Assembly (NCBI GenBank): GCA_963693365.1
Contig: CAVNZM010000002.1
Span: 7,006,001 to 7,070,000, forward strand
DNA: 64,000 nucleotides
Source: Amoebidium appalachense
Lineage: Eukaryota > Ichthyosporea
Direction: 5' to 3'
A program made the translations under genes and the position numbers. Below the pieces are notes generated by a model, which was given only the letters and a program-made list of their open reading frames with translations, did not search any database and had not been told where the DNA came from. Position 1 is the first letter of the stretch; every line of letters begins with the position of its first letter. This document shows, piece by piece, positions 1 to 11,076 of the stretch.

Positions 1-870
1 ACCGCCCAGCCGTCGTCCTTTGATGCTTGGATCACATTGGGCCGGGCAGACAGCGGGGTTTGTGCAGGCGGGGGTTAAAGAAACATGGGCATGCAGGTAG
101 TAGCATATACTCTTATTAAAGCAACTCATTCAGAGTTATTATAAGCATGTGGATGGGCTTGCTCCACATATAGCAAGGAACACCATAGGGAGGGGGTTAA
201 CAGAAATTGAAACAATGTCCCGCGGAAAGCATAAATAGGACAAAACGCATTCACGCAAAAAAAAAAAAAACAGATGTCAGGGCAAATCTATTATGACTCG
301 GTCATAAAAATACCTGAAAACCATCATCACGCGGCACGCTTGGGGGGAAGGGGCAGAAGAGATGCAACACAGAAAACTAGGGGTTTTTCTTGGGATGACA
401 TGTGCTTGCACGGTAGGGATTTAGGTATTTAGGATATCCCCTGCAAAGTCGATCAAGATCGCCCCCCGATTTCTTCGCAATCGTCGCAACCTCACCACAC
501 CCGGTGTCTGTGGAAAAATTGTGAGTGTAAGCATCCCCCCACTTCCCCTCCCCATTCCCCACCCAACCCCAAACCCAACCTCCACCGTGGGCCACATAAA
601 AACTTGCACGCACACCCACCCAACCAACGCCTATTCAAATATATGCACGCATACAATAACACACATATCCGCACGAAAACACATGCACACACTTAACAGC
701 AATCCTCCCCCTTCCCCCTTTCCCCCCTTCCCCCTCCCATAAAAAAAAACGTGGGACCTCTATTCTTCCGAACCTTTCGCCTCTATGATCCCCCCCCCCC
801 CCCCCCCCCCCCCCCCACCCACCCCCCGGCCCCTCCTCCCCATCCCCCCAACCACCACCACCACCCTCAC
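1..870. other. No gene recognised; GTF3C5 3' flank or intron
   Basis: This stretch holds an A-run near 260, C/CA-rich sequence from 530 to 740 and a poly(C) tract at about 790-816. The GTF3C5-like gene on the minus strand must continue leftwards through here, because its conserved C-terminal half is not placed, but I could not match any segment to it with confidence. One possible exon, 871-929 minus, has a good acceptor and a GTGAGG donor, but its phase does not fit exon 7. Confidence 0.5.
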
Positions 871-958
871 AAGGTTCACCGGCCGTGAGCGGCATTCTTC
901 GTACATCTGCCGTTTGCCCTCCTCTAATGCTGTCATAGAACGAACCGGCATGCATAAA

Positions 959-991
<33 letters not shown>

Positions 992-1068
992 GCACCCAAA
1001 AACCCATCTCCCAGCTTCCGCTCTTTTGGGCTCTTGTTAATTTTGCTTGTGCACAACGGCCCGGGGTA

Positions 1069-1176
1069 TTTAGAATGTGTTATAGAAATATTCGGAGTAC
1101 ACATTAATACCGGACAACATAATGCAGAGCAAAAAACTCAAAGAGCATGCATAATGAGCAAGAGCCCTCCCTCCAG
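1069..1176 (-). repeat. Poly(C)-tailed dispersed repeat, family C (copy C1)
   Basis: Read on the minus strand it ends in ...ACACATTCTAAA and shares the core GGGCTCTTGCTCATTATGCAT with the other copies. A G-run (1179-1198) follows its inner end on the plus strand. It lies beyond exon 7 of the GTF3C5-like gene, in the same orientation as that gene. It is diverged from families A and B. Confidence 0.55.
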
Positions 1177-1203
1177 GGGGGGGGGGGGGGGGGGGGGGCT
1201 TAC

Positions 1204-1764
1204 CTGTTCTGCACTGCGCTGCCGTATAACCTTTGCCTGAAGTGGATTCTGCTGGAACCTGCACCAATCAAAATGGGTGAATAAAAAAGCAATGTATGTG
1301 ATTGAATGCATGCTACCGATTGGGTGAAATAAAATGCAGCCAACCCAATAGGGTGGATAAAAAATCAGCCTGTGTCATTGATAAATACATTCCACCTGCT
1401 AAAAATAAGTGAGCCTTTTCGATCCAAAATCTCGAGAAAACAACAGATCCAGCGGGGAATGGGTGAGTGAGTGCTCTCCTGAATCACGACCACAAACCAG
1501 TTCACCAAACACGCAGGAAATTCAACATGCTACAAGGGGTTAAAGGGGGCTTCTTTTCGGTATTCGGGTCGGGTCAGACCCGAATGGGATGTATGCAACA
1601 TGATTGGCGAGACGCGCATCACACAATGATTGAGTCTGACCCAAAAGTGGCCGATAAATCGTAAAAGACCCTTTAACACGCACGCACGCATGCACGCATG
1701 CATGCACGCACACACGCACGCACGCACGCACGCATGCACGCACGCACGCACGCACGCATATACA

Positions 1765-1798
<34 letters not shown>

Positions 1799-2753
1799 GT
1801 GTTAATTCCAAGTAGTGCCCACTCAACCAAATATCCACCAGAATACATGCACCCTCTGCACAAAAAAAAAAGGGGATGGTGGGGGGAAGGGAGAGGGGGG
1901 GGTGGGGGTTGGGGGGGAGGTTCTAACCTGTAGTCAAGTGGGTGATTGATGCGACTGAAGACAGGTGGGGGTAGGAACATGGGTTGTCCGGGGGGGAATA
2001 GGGTTGCTGTGGTGAACTCTGAAAAGGCAGGGAGGGGGCTAGAGGTGAGAGGATTGAAAACGAAGAAAGCAAAGTAAAACACAGAAACGTAGCCAAACAA
2101 TAACACAACCCAGGGGCAACGAAAGAATCGTGCAATCAAAAGACACTTGAACAGAGACAGTCATCAGAGAGGTTCCTAAAGGGAGGGCGGCGGCGGGGGG
2201 AGGGGGGCGGGGGGGTGAATACGGAACACGGTACCGAAGTATACATACATACACGATTAGAAGCATAGTACAGGACACATGCAAAGGCAAACATTCAAGT
2301 ATGCAACGTCAGCAATGCGCACAGTATGCGTCACAAGCAGAGCCCATACTTAGGGAGGCCCCAAGAGGGCCTAAAGGGGGGAACGGGGGGGGGGGGGGGG
2401 GGGGGGGGGGGTCTCACGCACTAGAAGAATTCACTGATACACAGCTGGGATCAACACCAAAGCGACAAGATATCACTTTCCCACAACGTTTTAATAAAAG
2501 ATTTCTTGCAACCTATTTGCAGTTCCTTGCAAGTAAAGGTATGCGTGCCCTGTGTGCACAATTCAATTATCAGTCACGGATGCACACAACCTTACACACG
2601 GAAAAACACATACACACGCCTGCCTGCCCGCCGCCCCGCATGAACGCACACATGGCACCCACCTTCTAATCTGGTTGGCAAAGTCATACGGGGCATGCCG
2701 GGCGGGGGAAGGAGCTGAAAGTCTGCCATGCCTTATTTATTTCATTTTTTTTT

Positions 2754-2784
<31 letters not shown>

Positions 2785-2842
2785 GGGGGTGTTTTGTGTG
2801 CGTGTGCGTGTGGGTGTGTGTTGGGGTGGTGGTGGTGGTGGT

Positions 2843-2877
<35 letters not shown>

Positions 2878-3298
2878 AGGGGGTCAGTGGTGTTGGGTGC
2901 CGATTCTACCCTACCATTGGTTCGTAATGTGTTGATTAATCGTCGAGCTTCTTATTCAACTTTTTAGGCAGCCTATGGCATACAACATATGGGCTTATGA
3001 TCGGCAGAAAGGCAGAGGGGAGTGGTGAGGGGACGAATAATGTGTAAGGTGCATGATCTATCTCCCAATCTCCCCCCTCCCCCCTCTCTGCCCCCTCCCC
3101 CCCCACGCCCTCCCGATCCCACTCAATCCTATAATTAGGTTGCTTACGCCTAATCCCTCCCCATACCCTTGGTTAAACAAACACACGTGCACACAGCATG
3201 GCAAAAAGGGTGGAAAGGATAGAGTCACCGGAAATAAAAAGAACGGGGTGCAGGGAAGGGGCTGGGAGGGGAACAAGAGGGTGAGTGGGTGGTTGAGT

Positions 3299-3340
<42 letters not shown>

Positions 3341-4002
3341 TCATGCCACATATGACAAAAAAAATAAATTAAAAACCCCGAAAGAAAGAAGAAAAAAATT
3401 GAAAGAAAGAATAGGAAACACATGCACCCACCTTGGAACCTGTATGTGATCTGGATCACCCCCGTTATCTCCGCACGAATACTCACATCTTCAGGCTTTC
3501 TGTTTAACATCCCCCAGATCAGAAACTAAGTCAGATAAAGCATGTCAGATCCCCGAGACGCCCAAAAGTGGTGCTTGCCAAAAAGGAAACACACAGCTAA
3601 AGTTAGTTATCTTACTCGCCCCTCTTTCCTAGCCTTCACCTCCATACCTTGCATGCCGTTCGTGTCCTAGACCCCTCCCCTCCCCCCTCCTCCTCCCCCT
3701 CCCATCCCCTCCCCGGAACATGGTATTGTACACAAAACAAGTGATGGAATAAGTGGGTTAGACAGACAGCCTTTATGTGTATCGTTGAAATGAGGGGAGA
3801 GGGGGGGGGAAGGGGGGGGGTGGGGGGGGGGGAGGAGGCACTTTCCGTCCTATCCCTTTACATGCCGCAAGCCACCCTCCCTCTCTCCATCTAAGCACAC
3901 ACACACACACACACAAAGACCTGTGTGGACAAACACACACACACACACACATACACACACACGCACGCACGCACGCACACACACACCACGCACGCACACA
4001 CG

Positions 4003-4056
<54 letters not shown>

Positions 4057-4062
4057 TGCACA

Positions 4063-4098
<36 letters not shown>

Positions 4099-5015
4099 AC
4101 GTGTCCTGCCTCCTCTTTCTGTGCCTCACAGTCAGCACCAGGTGTGTTGTGTTTGCCCCTCTCCCCCACTATCGGGTGGCTAAGTTTATCTCCCGGCCGA
4201 TACCACAACTCCAACCCTTCGGTACCCTGGTGAAGACGCTGAGGGGGGGAGGGGGGGGGGGGGGGGGGGGGGCAGAAGAGGGAGTAGGGCGGTGGTGGGG
4301 GAAGAGGAGGGGGGGGGGGGGGTTTGAATGCGTCAAAAAGTACGAAGTACACAAGAACAAACGGATAACACGATGCAGAATGCAAGCCATACATAAAGAG
4401 TATGCATAATAAGCAGAGCCCATCCTCAGGGGGGGCCCACGTCATCCACAGTACCGGGGGGGGGGGGGGAGGGGGAGGGGGGGGAGGGGGGGGGGATCGA
4501 GGGATTAGGTGATGAAGTGTAACCCAAGGCGGCCTTAAATGCATCAACCTGATAACAAAACCATCTTGTCAAACACAAACGAGACGTCCCTATACACTAA
4601 CGAGGTATCGTAGACAAACATAAGAGGTATGGCAGAGGCACAAACAAGGTACGGCAGATACACAGGAGGAATGTAGACTGGCGAAAGAGGTATGGCAGAT
4701 ACACAAAGGAGGTATGGCAGATACACAAAGGAGGTATGGCAGATACACAAAGGAGGTATGGCAGATACACAAAGGAGGTATGGAAGATACACAAAGGAGG
4801 TATGGCAGATACACAAAGGAGGTATGGCAGATACACATAAGAAGTGTGTAGATGGGCAGCCCCATCAGAAGTGGAGTGGACGGGAAGGGTGTGTGTTGAG
4901 GGTAGAGGATAGATATTTGCAGAGGAAGGAGAGGCAGGGGAGGGGGAGGAGCAGTGAGGAAAGAGGAATGCGGGGGGAGGGGGGGGGGCGGGGGGGGGGG
5001 GGGGGGTGGGTAGGT

Positions 5016-5046
<31 letters not shown>

Positions 5047-5635
5047 GGGGGGAGGGGAGGGATCGAATATATGGCAAAATAAGCATGAGCACCGCCTAGG
5101 CAATGGTGCTAGCAGGGTATGTGTGGATCTAAGGGGGAAAGGTCCCCCCCTCCCAGCCCCCTCCTCCCCGCCCCTCCGGCGGGGATGGGATTATGTCGAG
5201 GTGAAAGAGTGTGTCGGTGAAAGGTACGAGACGGGTAGTGTTAAGTTAAAACGTGGAAAACCAAAGCCTTGAATATGTGGCTACCACACTGTATGGGTTA
5301 AGTCTCTCCGATGTGTGGATGCTTGGGTAGAGGGAGAGGAGTTACCTTTTTTAGCTTCTTTTCACCTCCCAGTGTCTCCATAACTTTGTCGATGTTCTTG
5401 ACATAGCCTGTGAGGGGCGGCCATGTGGGGGGGGAGGGGAGGAGTGAGGGGGGGAGGGGGGGGGAGGGGGAGGGAATAAATGGGAGGGAGAAGAGGGGAG
5501 GGAGGAAACATGTCAGTGTGTGCGTGTGTGTTTGTGTGTGTGTGTGTGTGTGTGCGTGCGTGCGTGTGTGTGTGCGTGTGTGCGTGCGTGCATGTGTCCA
5601 TGGGTGTGTGCATGCGTGCGTGCGTGCGTGTTTGC

Positions 5636-5715
<80 letters not shown>

Positions 5716-6600
5716 GGGAGGAGGGGGGGGGGGGGGGGGAGAGGAAAGAGGGAAACAAGAAAAGGCGAAGAATGAATGACCGGGAGCAAACGAGGTTGAA
5801 TGTGGGAGCCTGGGGGGGGGGGGGGGGGGGGGTTGAATGCGGAACACGGTACGAAGTACGCATACACGAAGGACACATGCAAAGGCAAACATTCAAGTAT
5901 GCAGCATCAGCCATGCGCACAGTATGCGTCATAAGCAGAGCCCATCATCAGGGAGGGCCCAAGTCATCAATTGCGTCTGAGTTTCGACCCCTTAGCCCAC
6001 GTATGGGGGACTTCTTTTTCCCTCGCTTTGTCTTCTCCATTCCGTGGGGAGGAGGGGGGGGGGGGGAAGGGGAAGGGAATAACGGGGGGGGGGGGGGGGG
6101 GACGAGAGATGAGAGCTGAGGAGGAGGGGGGGGGGGGGGGGAGGGAAGGGGGGGTTAAAGGGAGGGAGAGGGGGAGAGAGAAGGTGCGAAAGGGGGATGG
6201 GGGGGGGGGGGGGGGGGGGGGAGGGGGGGGGAGGGAGGAAGAGAGAAGCACATTTCAATCAGCTAAGGGGTGTCCCAATACCAGTGTGGGAGATAACAAG
6301 CCGGGATCACAGACTAACAGGCATCATAGTAGGCACCATTCCTTCAAAAAGACTGTAGCCCATTTGTAGTGGGGAGGCCGAGGAAAGGAAGCCGGGGAAG
6401 CTTCCTTGTGTGTGTGTGTGTGTGTGTGTGGAGGGGGGGAGGGGAAGGGGAGGAGGGGCGGTGGGGGGTGGGGGGTGAAGGGGGCGGGTGGGGGGGGGGG
6501 GGGGGTCTCTACCTGGGTATTCCACACACACTATGTTCTTGTCGAAAGGCAGCAGTCGCTCAGCACTGGCTGGCGGCTGAGCCGGTGGGTTTTCCGCCAT
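1204..6600 (-). CDS. GTF3C5: General transcription factor IIIC subunit 5-like (TFIIIC), 3' part missing
   Basis: GTF3C5 homologues (Tfc1/Sfc1 family) are DNA-binding TFIIIC subunits that recruit Pol III to tRNA-type promoters in the nucleus. Exons on the minus strand: 6600-6513 (ATG at 6600), 5407-5346, 4238-4101, 3499-3432, 2722-2663, 2018-1928 and 1258-1204. All junctions fit in phase if one base in exon 3 is discounted, giving 187 codons. Family signatures seen: [20 protein letters not shown] at the N-terminus, LELWYRPGD, the basic VRHRKRRQ, then ITYRFQDFQ and [16 protein letters not shown]. Exon 3 has an apparent +1 frameshift in C-runs at 4156-4167 (G-runs on the coding strand); the frames on both sides match the family with no residue lost, so an assembly error is likely. 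Exon 7 rests on phase and an FQQNP motif and is less sure. The C-terminal half is not identified and may lie left of the window. Confidence 0.9.
2217..2372 (-). repeat. Poly(C)-tailed dispersed repeat, family B (copy B1)
   Basis: Family B unit: on the minus strand it ends ...GTTCCGTATTC followed by a C-rich tail, and it carries the shared core GGGCTCTG near its other end. It lies in the intron between exons 5 and 6 of the GTF3C5-like gene, in the gene's sense orientation, about 200 nt upstream of the exon 6 acceptor. It is more diverged than copies B2 to B4. Confidence 0.7.
3900..4100. repeat. (CA)n microsatellite at the exon 3 donor of GTF3C5
   Basis: An interrupted (CA)n array (GT on the coding strand) starts directly at the 5' splice site of GTF3C5 exon 3. 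The donor reads GTACGTGTGT and runs straight into the array. Translations of this array give only Cys/Val or His/Thr repeats and are not genes. Confidence 0.9.
4323..4455 (-). repeat. Poly(C)-tailed dispersed repeat, family A (copy A1, truncated)
   Basis: Family A unit, ending on the minus strand in ACTTTTTGACGCATTCAAA and then a C-tract. Its other end stops within CACAGTAC and runs into another G-tract. It sits in intron 2 of the GTF3C5-like gene in sense orientation. Its 3' end is 84 nt from the exon 3 splice acceptor, and the gap is almost entirely pyrimidine on the coding strand. Confidence 0.85.
4598..4841. repeat. 22-bp minisatellite in GTF3C5 intron 2
   Basis: Seven head-to-tail 22-bp units (AGGTATGGCAGATACACAAA plus GG) run from 4688 to 4841 with one substitution, preceded from about 4598 by three or four degenerate units. 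Because 22 is not a multiple of 3, all frames read through it and produce repetitive pseudo-proteins. It is intronic and I regard it as non-coding. Confidence 0.95.
5517..5713. repeat. (GT)n microsatellite
   Basis: Interrupted GT/GC-GT array of about 200 bp in intron 1 of the GTF3C5-like gene, bordered on the right by a G-tract. Open frames here encode only Val/Cys or Thr/His repeats. Confidence 0.95.
5833..6004 (-). repeat. Poly(C)-tailed dispersed repeat, family B (copy B2, truncated)
   Basis: Family B unit in intron 1 of the GTF3C5-like gene, sense to the gene. On the plus strand it begins right after a run of about 19 G with TTGAATGCGGAACACGG and proceeds through the shared core (AAGCAGAGCCCATCATCAGG) to GAGTTTCGACCCCTTAGCCC. 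There it stops, about 110 bp short of the longest family members. Confidence 0.85.
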
Positions 6601-6948
6601 AGCTGAGCCCCTGCGCACAGACACCAGAAAGATGCGGGTGAAAAAACACACGTGTAAAGCGGCTACACAGAAACGAAGACACAGGCACACGATTCGTGAC
6701 ACGAAGCAATAACCACTGTTAGTCTACAATGGCAGACTGCAAGCGTGCATATTGGAAGTGAGTTTACAATGCGCGTGCACACGGGAAGACTCATGTCCCG
6801 AGGCGGGATGCGAAGGTGCATGAAGAACAAAGGTAGCAGGGACAAAGCAGCCTTTTTATTATTATCACTAGCTTGCACTAGGGATAGACCACACCAACCA
6901 CATTCATGTCCGTAAAGTACAACGCGGTAGTGTATAATTGTATTCCAC

Positions 6949-6977
6949 CACGGCCCTCTGAAAAAAAGACGGCCTGG
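6949..6977 (+). repeat. Left terminal inverted repeat of the P-like transposon
   Basis: 29 bp starting CACGGCCCTCTGAAAAAAAG; exact reverse complement of 10688-10716. Directly preceded by ATTCCAC (6942-6948). Confidence 0.97.
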
Positions 6978-7869
6978 ATACACTACGTCATAAAATCGCA
7001 TTCCATTGTGCTCGTGGTATTTCGATCCACTGGATTCCGGCCCTAAAACGAGATGTCGGCACAGAACATGTATGTTGTTGTTTTTCGTTTACGTCTCGCT
7101 TTTTTTGGTTCAAAGACGGAGACATCGGTAACATGGCTGACGGCGGGACTGGCCTTATGAAGGGAGCTGCTCCTCCCGAGCCTGGAATGGATAAGAAGAG
7201 GAGTAACGGTCTGCGTAGCAACAAAATCGGTAACATATGCAGTGTTCCAGGCTGCAGAGGCAACTACGACGACCAAAACAAGGTTTTCGTTTACAAATTC
7301 CCCAACCCAAACGACGGGCGCATTAAAAGCAAGACGCTACGCGAAGAAACACGGAACCTTCTCAGTGCGTGGCTACGTGCTGTGCCGAGGCAGTGGCCTG
7401 AGAACTTCGACCCGCACGGTGTTGCGCGGGCCTGCTGCCGTCACTTTCCCGCCCATGACATCGTTAAAAAAGGTGGCAAAACGTGGCCTAGGCCAGGCGC
7501 CGTCCCGAGCATTTTTCCCAACTGCCCCAGTTACCTGAGCGCCCCTTCCGCGCCTCCTCGTAAGGACCCGGAAGAGAGAGCCGCAAAGATGGAGAAGGTT
7601 CGGGCAAGGCAAGAGGAAGAGGCAGTAGCGAGGAAGCGCCAGAAGGAGATGTTCGTGTTCGGCCAGCTTGTTGTCCGTGCCCTGGAAATAGCGGAGCGGC
7701 ACGCCGGCTGGAGGGTTTACGGAGGAAACACAGTGGTCGCTGGCGTTTACGAGCAAGACAATGGTACCCCCCCCCCCTCAAAATCCCCTCCAATGTCCTC
7801 ATGCCCTCGCCCCCTCACCCCCTCACCCCCCCAACACACAAGGTCACATGAGGAGTCGACCGGCATGAA

Positions 7870-7903
<34 letters not shown>

Positions 7904-7989
7904 TTGTGTGTGTCTGTGTGTGACACTGTGTGTGTGTGTGTGTGTGTGTGACACGTGTGTGTGTGCGCGCGCATCAGTGTGTTTGTGTG

Positions 7990-8031
<42 letters not shown>

Positions 8032-8075
8032 TGTGTCGGGATGGGTGGGTGGGGAGGGGGGGGGGGGGGGGGGGG
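7870..8075. repeat. (GT)n and poly(G) inside the P-like transposon
   Basis: Interrupted GT array followed by a G-tract, lying exactly where the catalytic exons of the transposase should be. It looks like repeat expansion at an internal deletion point. Confidence 0.85.
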
Positions 8076-8329
8076 GGGGGGGCTTTTCCATATGGTTTTT
8101 CACATGCCAAGCGTAGTCAAATGTGGTGCCACACAGATTTTGCTGACTTTTAATTTGCAGGCCAGTCTCATCCGCTATCTCCTGGACAGCGGCGTGAGCG
8201 GCGAGAAGCTCAGCTTTGTGCTCACCAGAAAGTTTCAAACCGACCCCCTTGAGGGTGCTTTTGGCACAATCCGACAGTACAGCGGTGGGAACTACAACGT
8301 TGGGACAGCACAGGTGGGTACCTCCCCTC

Positions 8330-8391
<62 letters not shown>

Positions 8392-8746
8392 ACGCACACC
8401 CCTACCCTACTCAGCCACCCACCCACTGCCTGCAACAATGAAACACAAGAGATACATCACACACACACGATTCATACAGCAATACAAAGAACAGAGACAG
8501 AACAGATATAGGATGATTTGGTGATTCACCTTAATAATGGGATAGTGGTGTCATGACATGGTGGCACCGGGGAATAAAATAATCAGGAGAAAAAAAAAAG
8601 GGGAGGGGGGGGGGGGGGATAGCGAGAGAGGCAGGGACGGAAGAAGGGGTTGGAGGAGGAGGGGAGGGGGAGGGGGGGGGGTATCAGGATAAAAGGAGTG
8701 TGGTGAAAAGAAAGGGTGCAAAGAAAACTGAACGAAAAATGAAAGT

Positions 8747-8783
<37 letters not shown>

Positions 8784-8814
8784 CTGTTGAACTCAAACCA
8801 CAAAAATGCACACA

Positions 8815-8869
8815 CGTACACGCACACACACACACACACACACAGACACACAGACACACATACACCAAA

Positions 8870-8940
<71 letters not shown>
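8815..8940. repeat. (CA)n microsatellite between transposase exons 2 and 3
   Basis: Interrupted then near-pure CA array preceded by a G-tract (8747-8783). Part of the intron before exon 3 at 9122. Confidence 0.9.
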
Positions 8941-8941
<1 letters not shown>

Positions 8942-10687
8942 ATACATACACAACCCCACGCAGATATACCTAAACCATGCTTGTGTACACACGAAGATAT
9001 GCTATGATACACTGCTTGCGCGCCCGCGCCATAGTGTGTCATATTAAAATTTTATAGCCACGTGCCATCTATATATACACAAATCACACAATAAACTCAC
9101 CTCTATGAACAGACTCTCCAGGCCGTCAAAAGGATACGGGTGCAGAAGCTGGCAAAGCTGGCAGTGCAGACGGGCACAAGTGTAACACAGCTGTTCGACA
9201 ACATGAACACAGCGCTCAACAGCAAACGCAAAACGATCACCATCAAGACCATTCTCCCACTCTACAACAACACCATCTGGGGCCACGTCTATAAAATCAG
9301 CGAAGACATCAGAAAGCCAGAGGTGCTAACCTACCGGGCAGGGTTCTGTGTGCACGCGCTTCACGTGCGCAGTGTTGGCTGCAACACATGTCGTGCACAT
9401 CTCGAAATCACCACACCCAACAAAAACACCAACACACCCACTGAAACAAGCACCACAGCTACCGAAACAGCCACCACTACGGCCGGGAGAGCCACAGACG
9501 ATCACTACCGACTCATCCGCGCCGCCAATCGGGGGGGCCTGACTTTCCCTTCATCACCAACAGTGAGCATTGTCACATTGGTCTACGGTGTGGTGGAGGC
9601 ACTGCTAAAGCCACTGGTCAACACGTACCTTCCGGGGGGCAGCCATAGAACGGTGGCTGTGCTACTCAGCGAACATGCAGTCAAAAGGTACAATACCGAT
9701 AAGGCACTTATGGACGAGTGTGGGGTGTGCGGCACGCAAAAGAGAGCACTAGTGGAACGACTGATAACCGTTGCAACCAACTGCCACCTGAGCGCGTATG
9801 TGCGTCAACGCAAGGAACAAGCGAAGAAAGCACCCAACAAAGCAAACCGGAAAGCCAAAACAGTGCAGGCGGCCGCTTTGGCGGCGAGCGAGGCCGCCGC
9901 GGGGGCAGGCGTCCCCGCCACAGTTGCAGGGAGCATGCCGTCGACAAAACCAGCAAAGAAGAAAAAGGAGAGCAAAACAGAGGAAAAGGGAGGCGAAGGG
10001 AGGAAGAAGGGAAAGAAAGGTGAAAACAAAACAACCACGGCGGAACCACCTACCGTCGAGTGGGAGATGGAGGGAAACGATGACGAGCTGGTGGCTGCAC
10101 TGGAGGCAGCAGAGGCGGAGTACGATTGGATGGTAGAGGCGTATTTGGAGGAAGCAGAGCTCTAGCGGCTTTGTCAGTGTTTTCTAACCCTCTTTCTTTT
10201 CTTTTTTTGCCAGTAGGTAGAGGTGTGAGGGTTTGCCGGGGGGGGGGGGGGGGGGGGGCTACACAGTGTTTATTGGTTGGTGGTTAGTGTTGCAGGACAT
10301 AGACGTTCTAATACTTAACATACAGGTAGTATTATGTTACCTAGTGGATAGAAACACCTTTGAGAGAATATACGCAAAGAAGAGTTCTAGTTTTGTAGTA
10401 GATTTTTGCTCACGGCCGTGTTTGTGTAAACGTGAACTGCTCAATAGATATAACTATACTGAGACTCAGCTACACTATTATGTACACTATGCCAAAACTT
10501 TGTGCTATAGGGCTTGCGCATATTACTCTAAGACAAAAAAACGCCCTAGAACATAGGAAGCACTTCATAAACTTTTGTCGTTTTTTTTTTCCTTCCGTTT
10601 TCCTTCATAATCTGCGCACTGATAGTAGTTTGCTAGCGAATCCAGTGGATCGAAATACCAATCTGCTCTTTTGACCCCGTTCTGCGG

Positions 10688-10716
10688 CCAGGCCGTCTTT
10701 TTTTCAGAGGGCCGTG
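10688..10716 (-). repeat. Right terminal inverted repeat of the P-like transposon
   Basis: Exact 29-bp reverse complement of the left end, followed by the target duplication ATTCCAC at 10717-10723. Confidence 0.97.
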
Positions 10717-10945
10717 ATTCCACTCATCCCGCCTGGCGGGTCTGTCTACCCCTGCCCAGTAGACCTGTGTGATCGGCTCGCCGCCGGGGGCTCGTCGGCC
10801 GTTGGTATGCGGTCAAATTCCTCGTATCAGTTCAACGATCTGTGTGATTAGACCTGGCCGGGCCCATCGCCACCCCGACGAGCCTGTCGGCCATAAAATG
10901 AGGTGTCGATTTCCATCCCGTCAGGGCTCGTCGCCAGTTAACGCT

Positions 10946-11010
10946 GATTGGCTAAAAGTTTTGGCGCGCTTAACATTGATTGGCTGTTTTTGGCGGCAGC
11001 CTTCATAAAG
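10946..11010 (+). promoter_or_regulatory. Promoter-like cluster: two CCAAT plus E2F-type sites
   Basis: Two copies of an inverted CCAAT box followed closely by an E2F-like site occur in tandem: GATTGGCT (10946) with TTTTGGCGCG (10959), and GATTGGCT (10978) with TTTTTGGCGG (10987). A TATA-like TCATAAAG is at 11003. The next ATG is at 11077. A similar arrangement occurs at 26315-26347. Function is inferred from motif spacing only. Confidence 0.4.
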
Positions 11011-11076
11011 CAGCGACGCTGGCGGTTGAGGTCAGTTTGCATCGCCCGTTTTTCCAAATAACACGACACCGCAAAC

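Larger units (their letters stand above)
7133..10165 (+). pseudogene. THAP-domain P-element-type transposase, internally deleted
   Basis: P-type transposases bind element ends through an N-terminal THAP zinc finger and cut with an RNase H-like domain. Exon 1 (7133 to about 7763) encodes a THAP domain: C36-x4-C41, FP at 56-57, W80, C101-x2-H104 and an AVPSIF-type end, then a charged helix. Exon 2 (8161-8313, acceptor TTTGCAG) carries DPLEGAFGTIRQYSGGNYN, the C-terminal P-transposase signature. Exon 3 (9122-10165) continues in phase and ends in a K/E-rich, low-complexity tail with a stop at 10163-10165. The RNase H core of about 400 residues expected between exons 1 and 2 is absent; that space holds only (GT)n and G-tracts. 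The obvious exon 1 donor (7764) leaves phase 1 while exon 2 starts in phase 0, which supports deletion. A domesticated short protein using another donor is possible. Confidence 0.75.
6949..10716 (+). mobile_element. P-element-like DNA transposon with THAP transposase gene
   Basis: The 3768-bp element is bounded by perfect 29-bp terminal inverted repeats (6949-6977 and 10688-10716, starting CACGGCCCTCTG). It is flanked by a 7-bp direct duplication ATTCCAC (6942-6948 and 10717-10723), the mark of target-site duplication. A second, subterminal 23-bp perfect inverted repeat lies at 7015-7037 and 10638-10660. It contains one gene with a THAP domain and a P-transposase C-terminal signature. Perfect repeats suggest a recent insertion. 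The gene appears to lack most of its catalytic core, so this copy is probably non-autonomous. Confidence 0.93.

Noticed and set aside
871-929. Possible further GTF3C5 exon (ALEEGKRQMYEECRSRPVNL)
   Set aside because: Good splice sites, but its phase does not follow exon 7 and the expected conserved residues in between are missing.
4598-4841. CRISPR-like array
   Set aside because: Units are directly adjacent with no spacers, in a eukaryotic intron.
4544-5103. Repetitive 'protein' with [25 protein letters not shown] units
   Set aside because: It is the 22-bp minisatellite read in successive frames, inside GTF3C5 intron 2.
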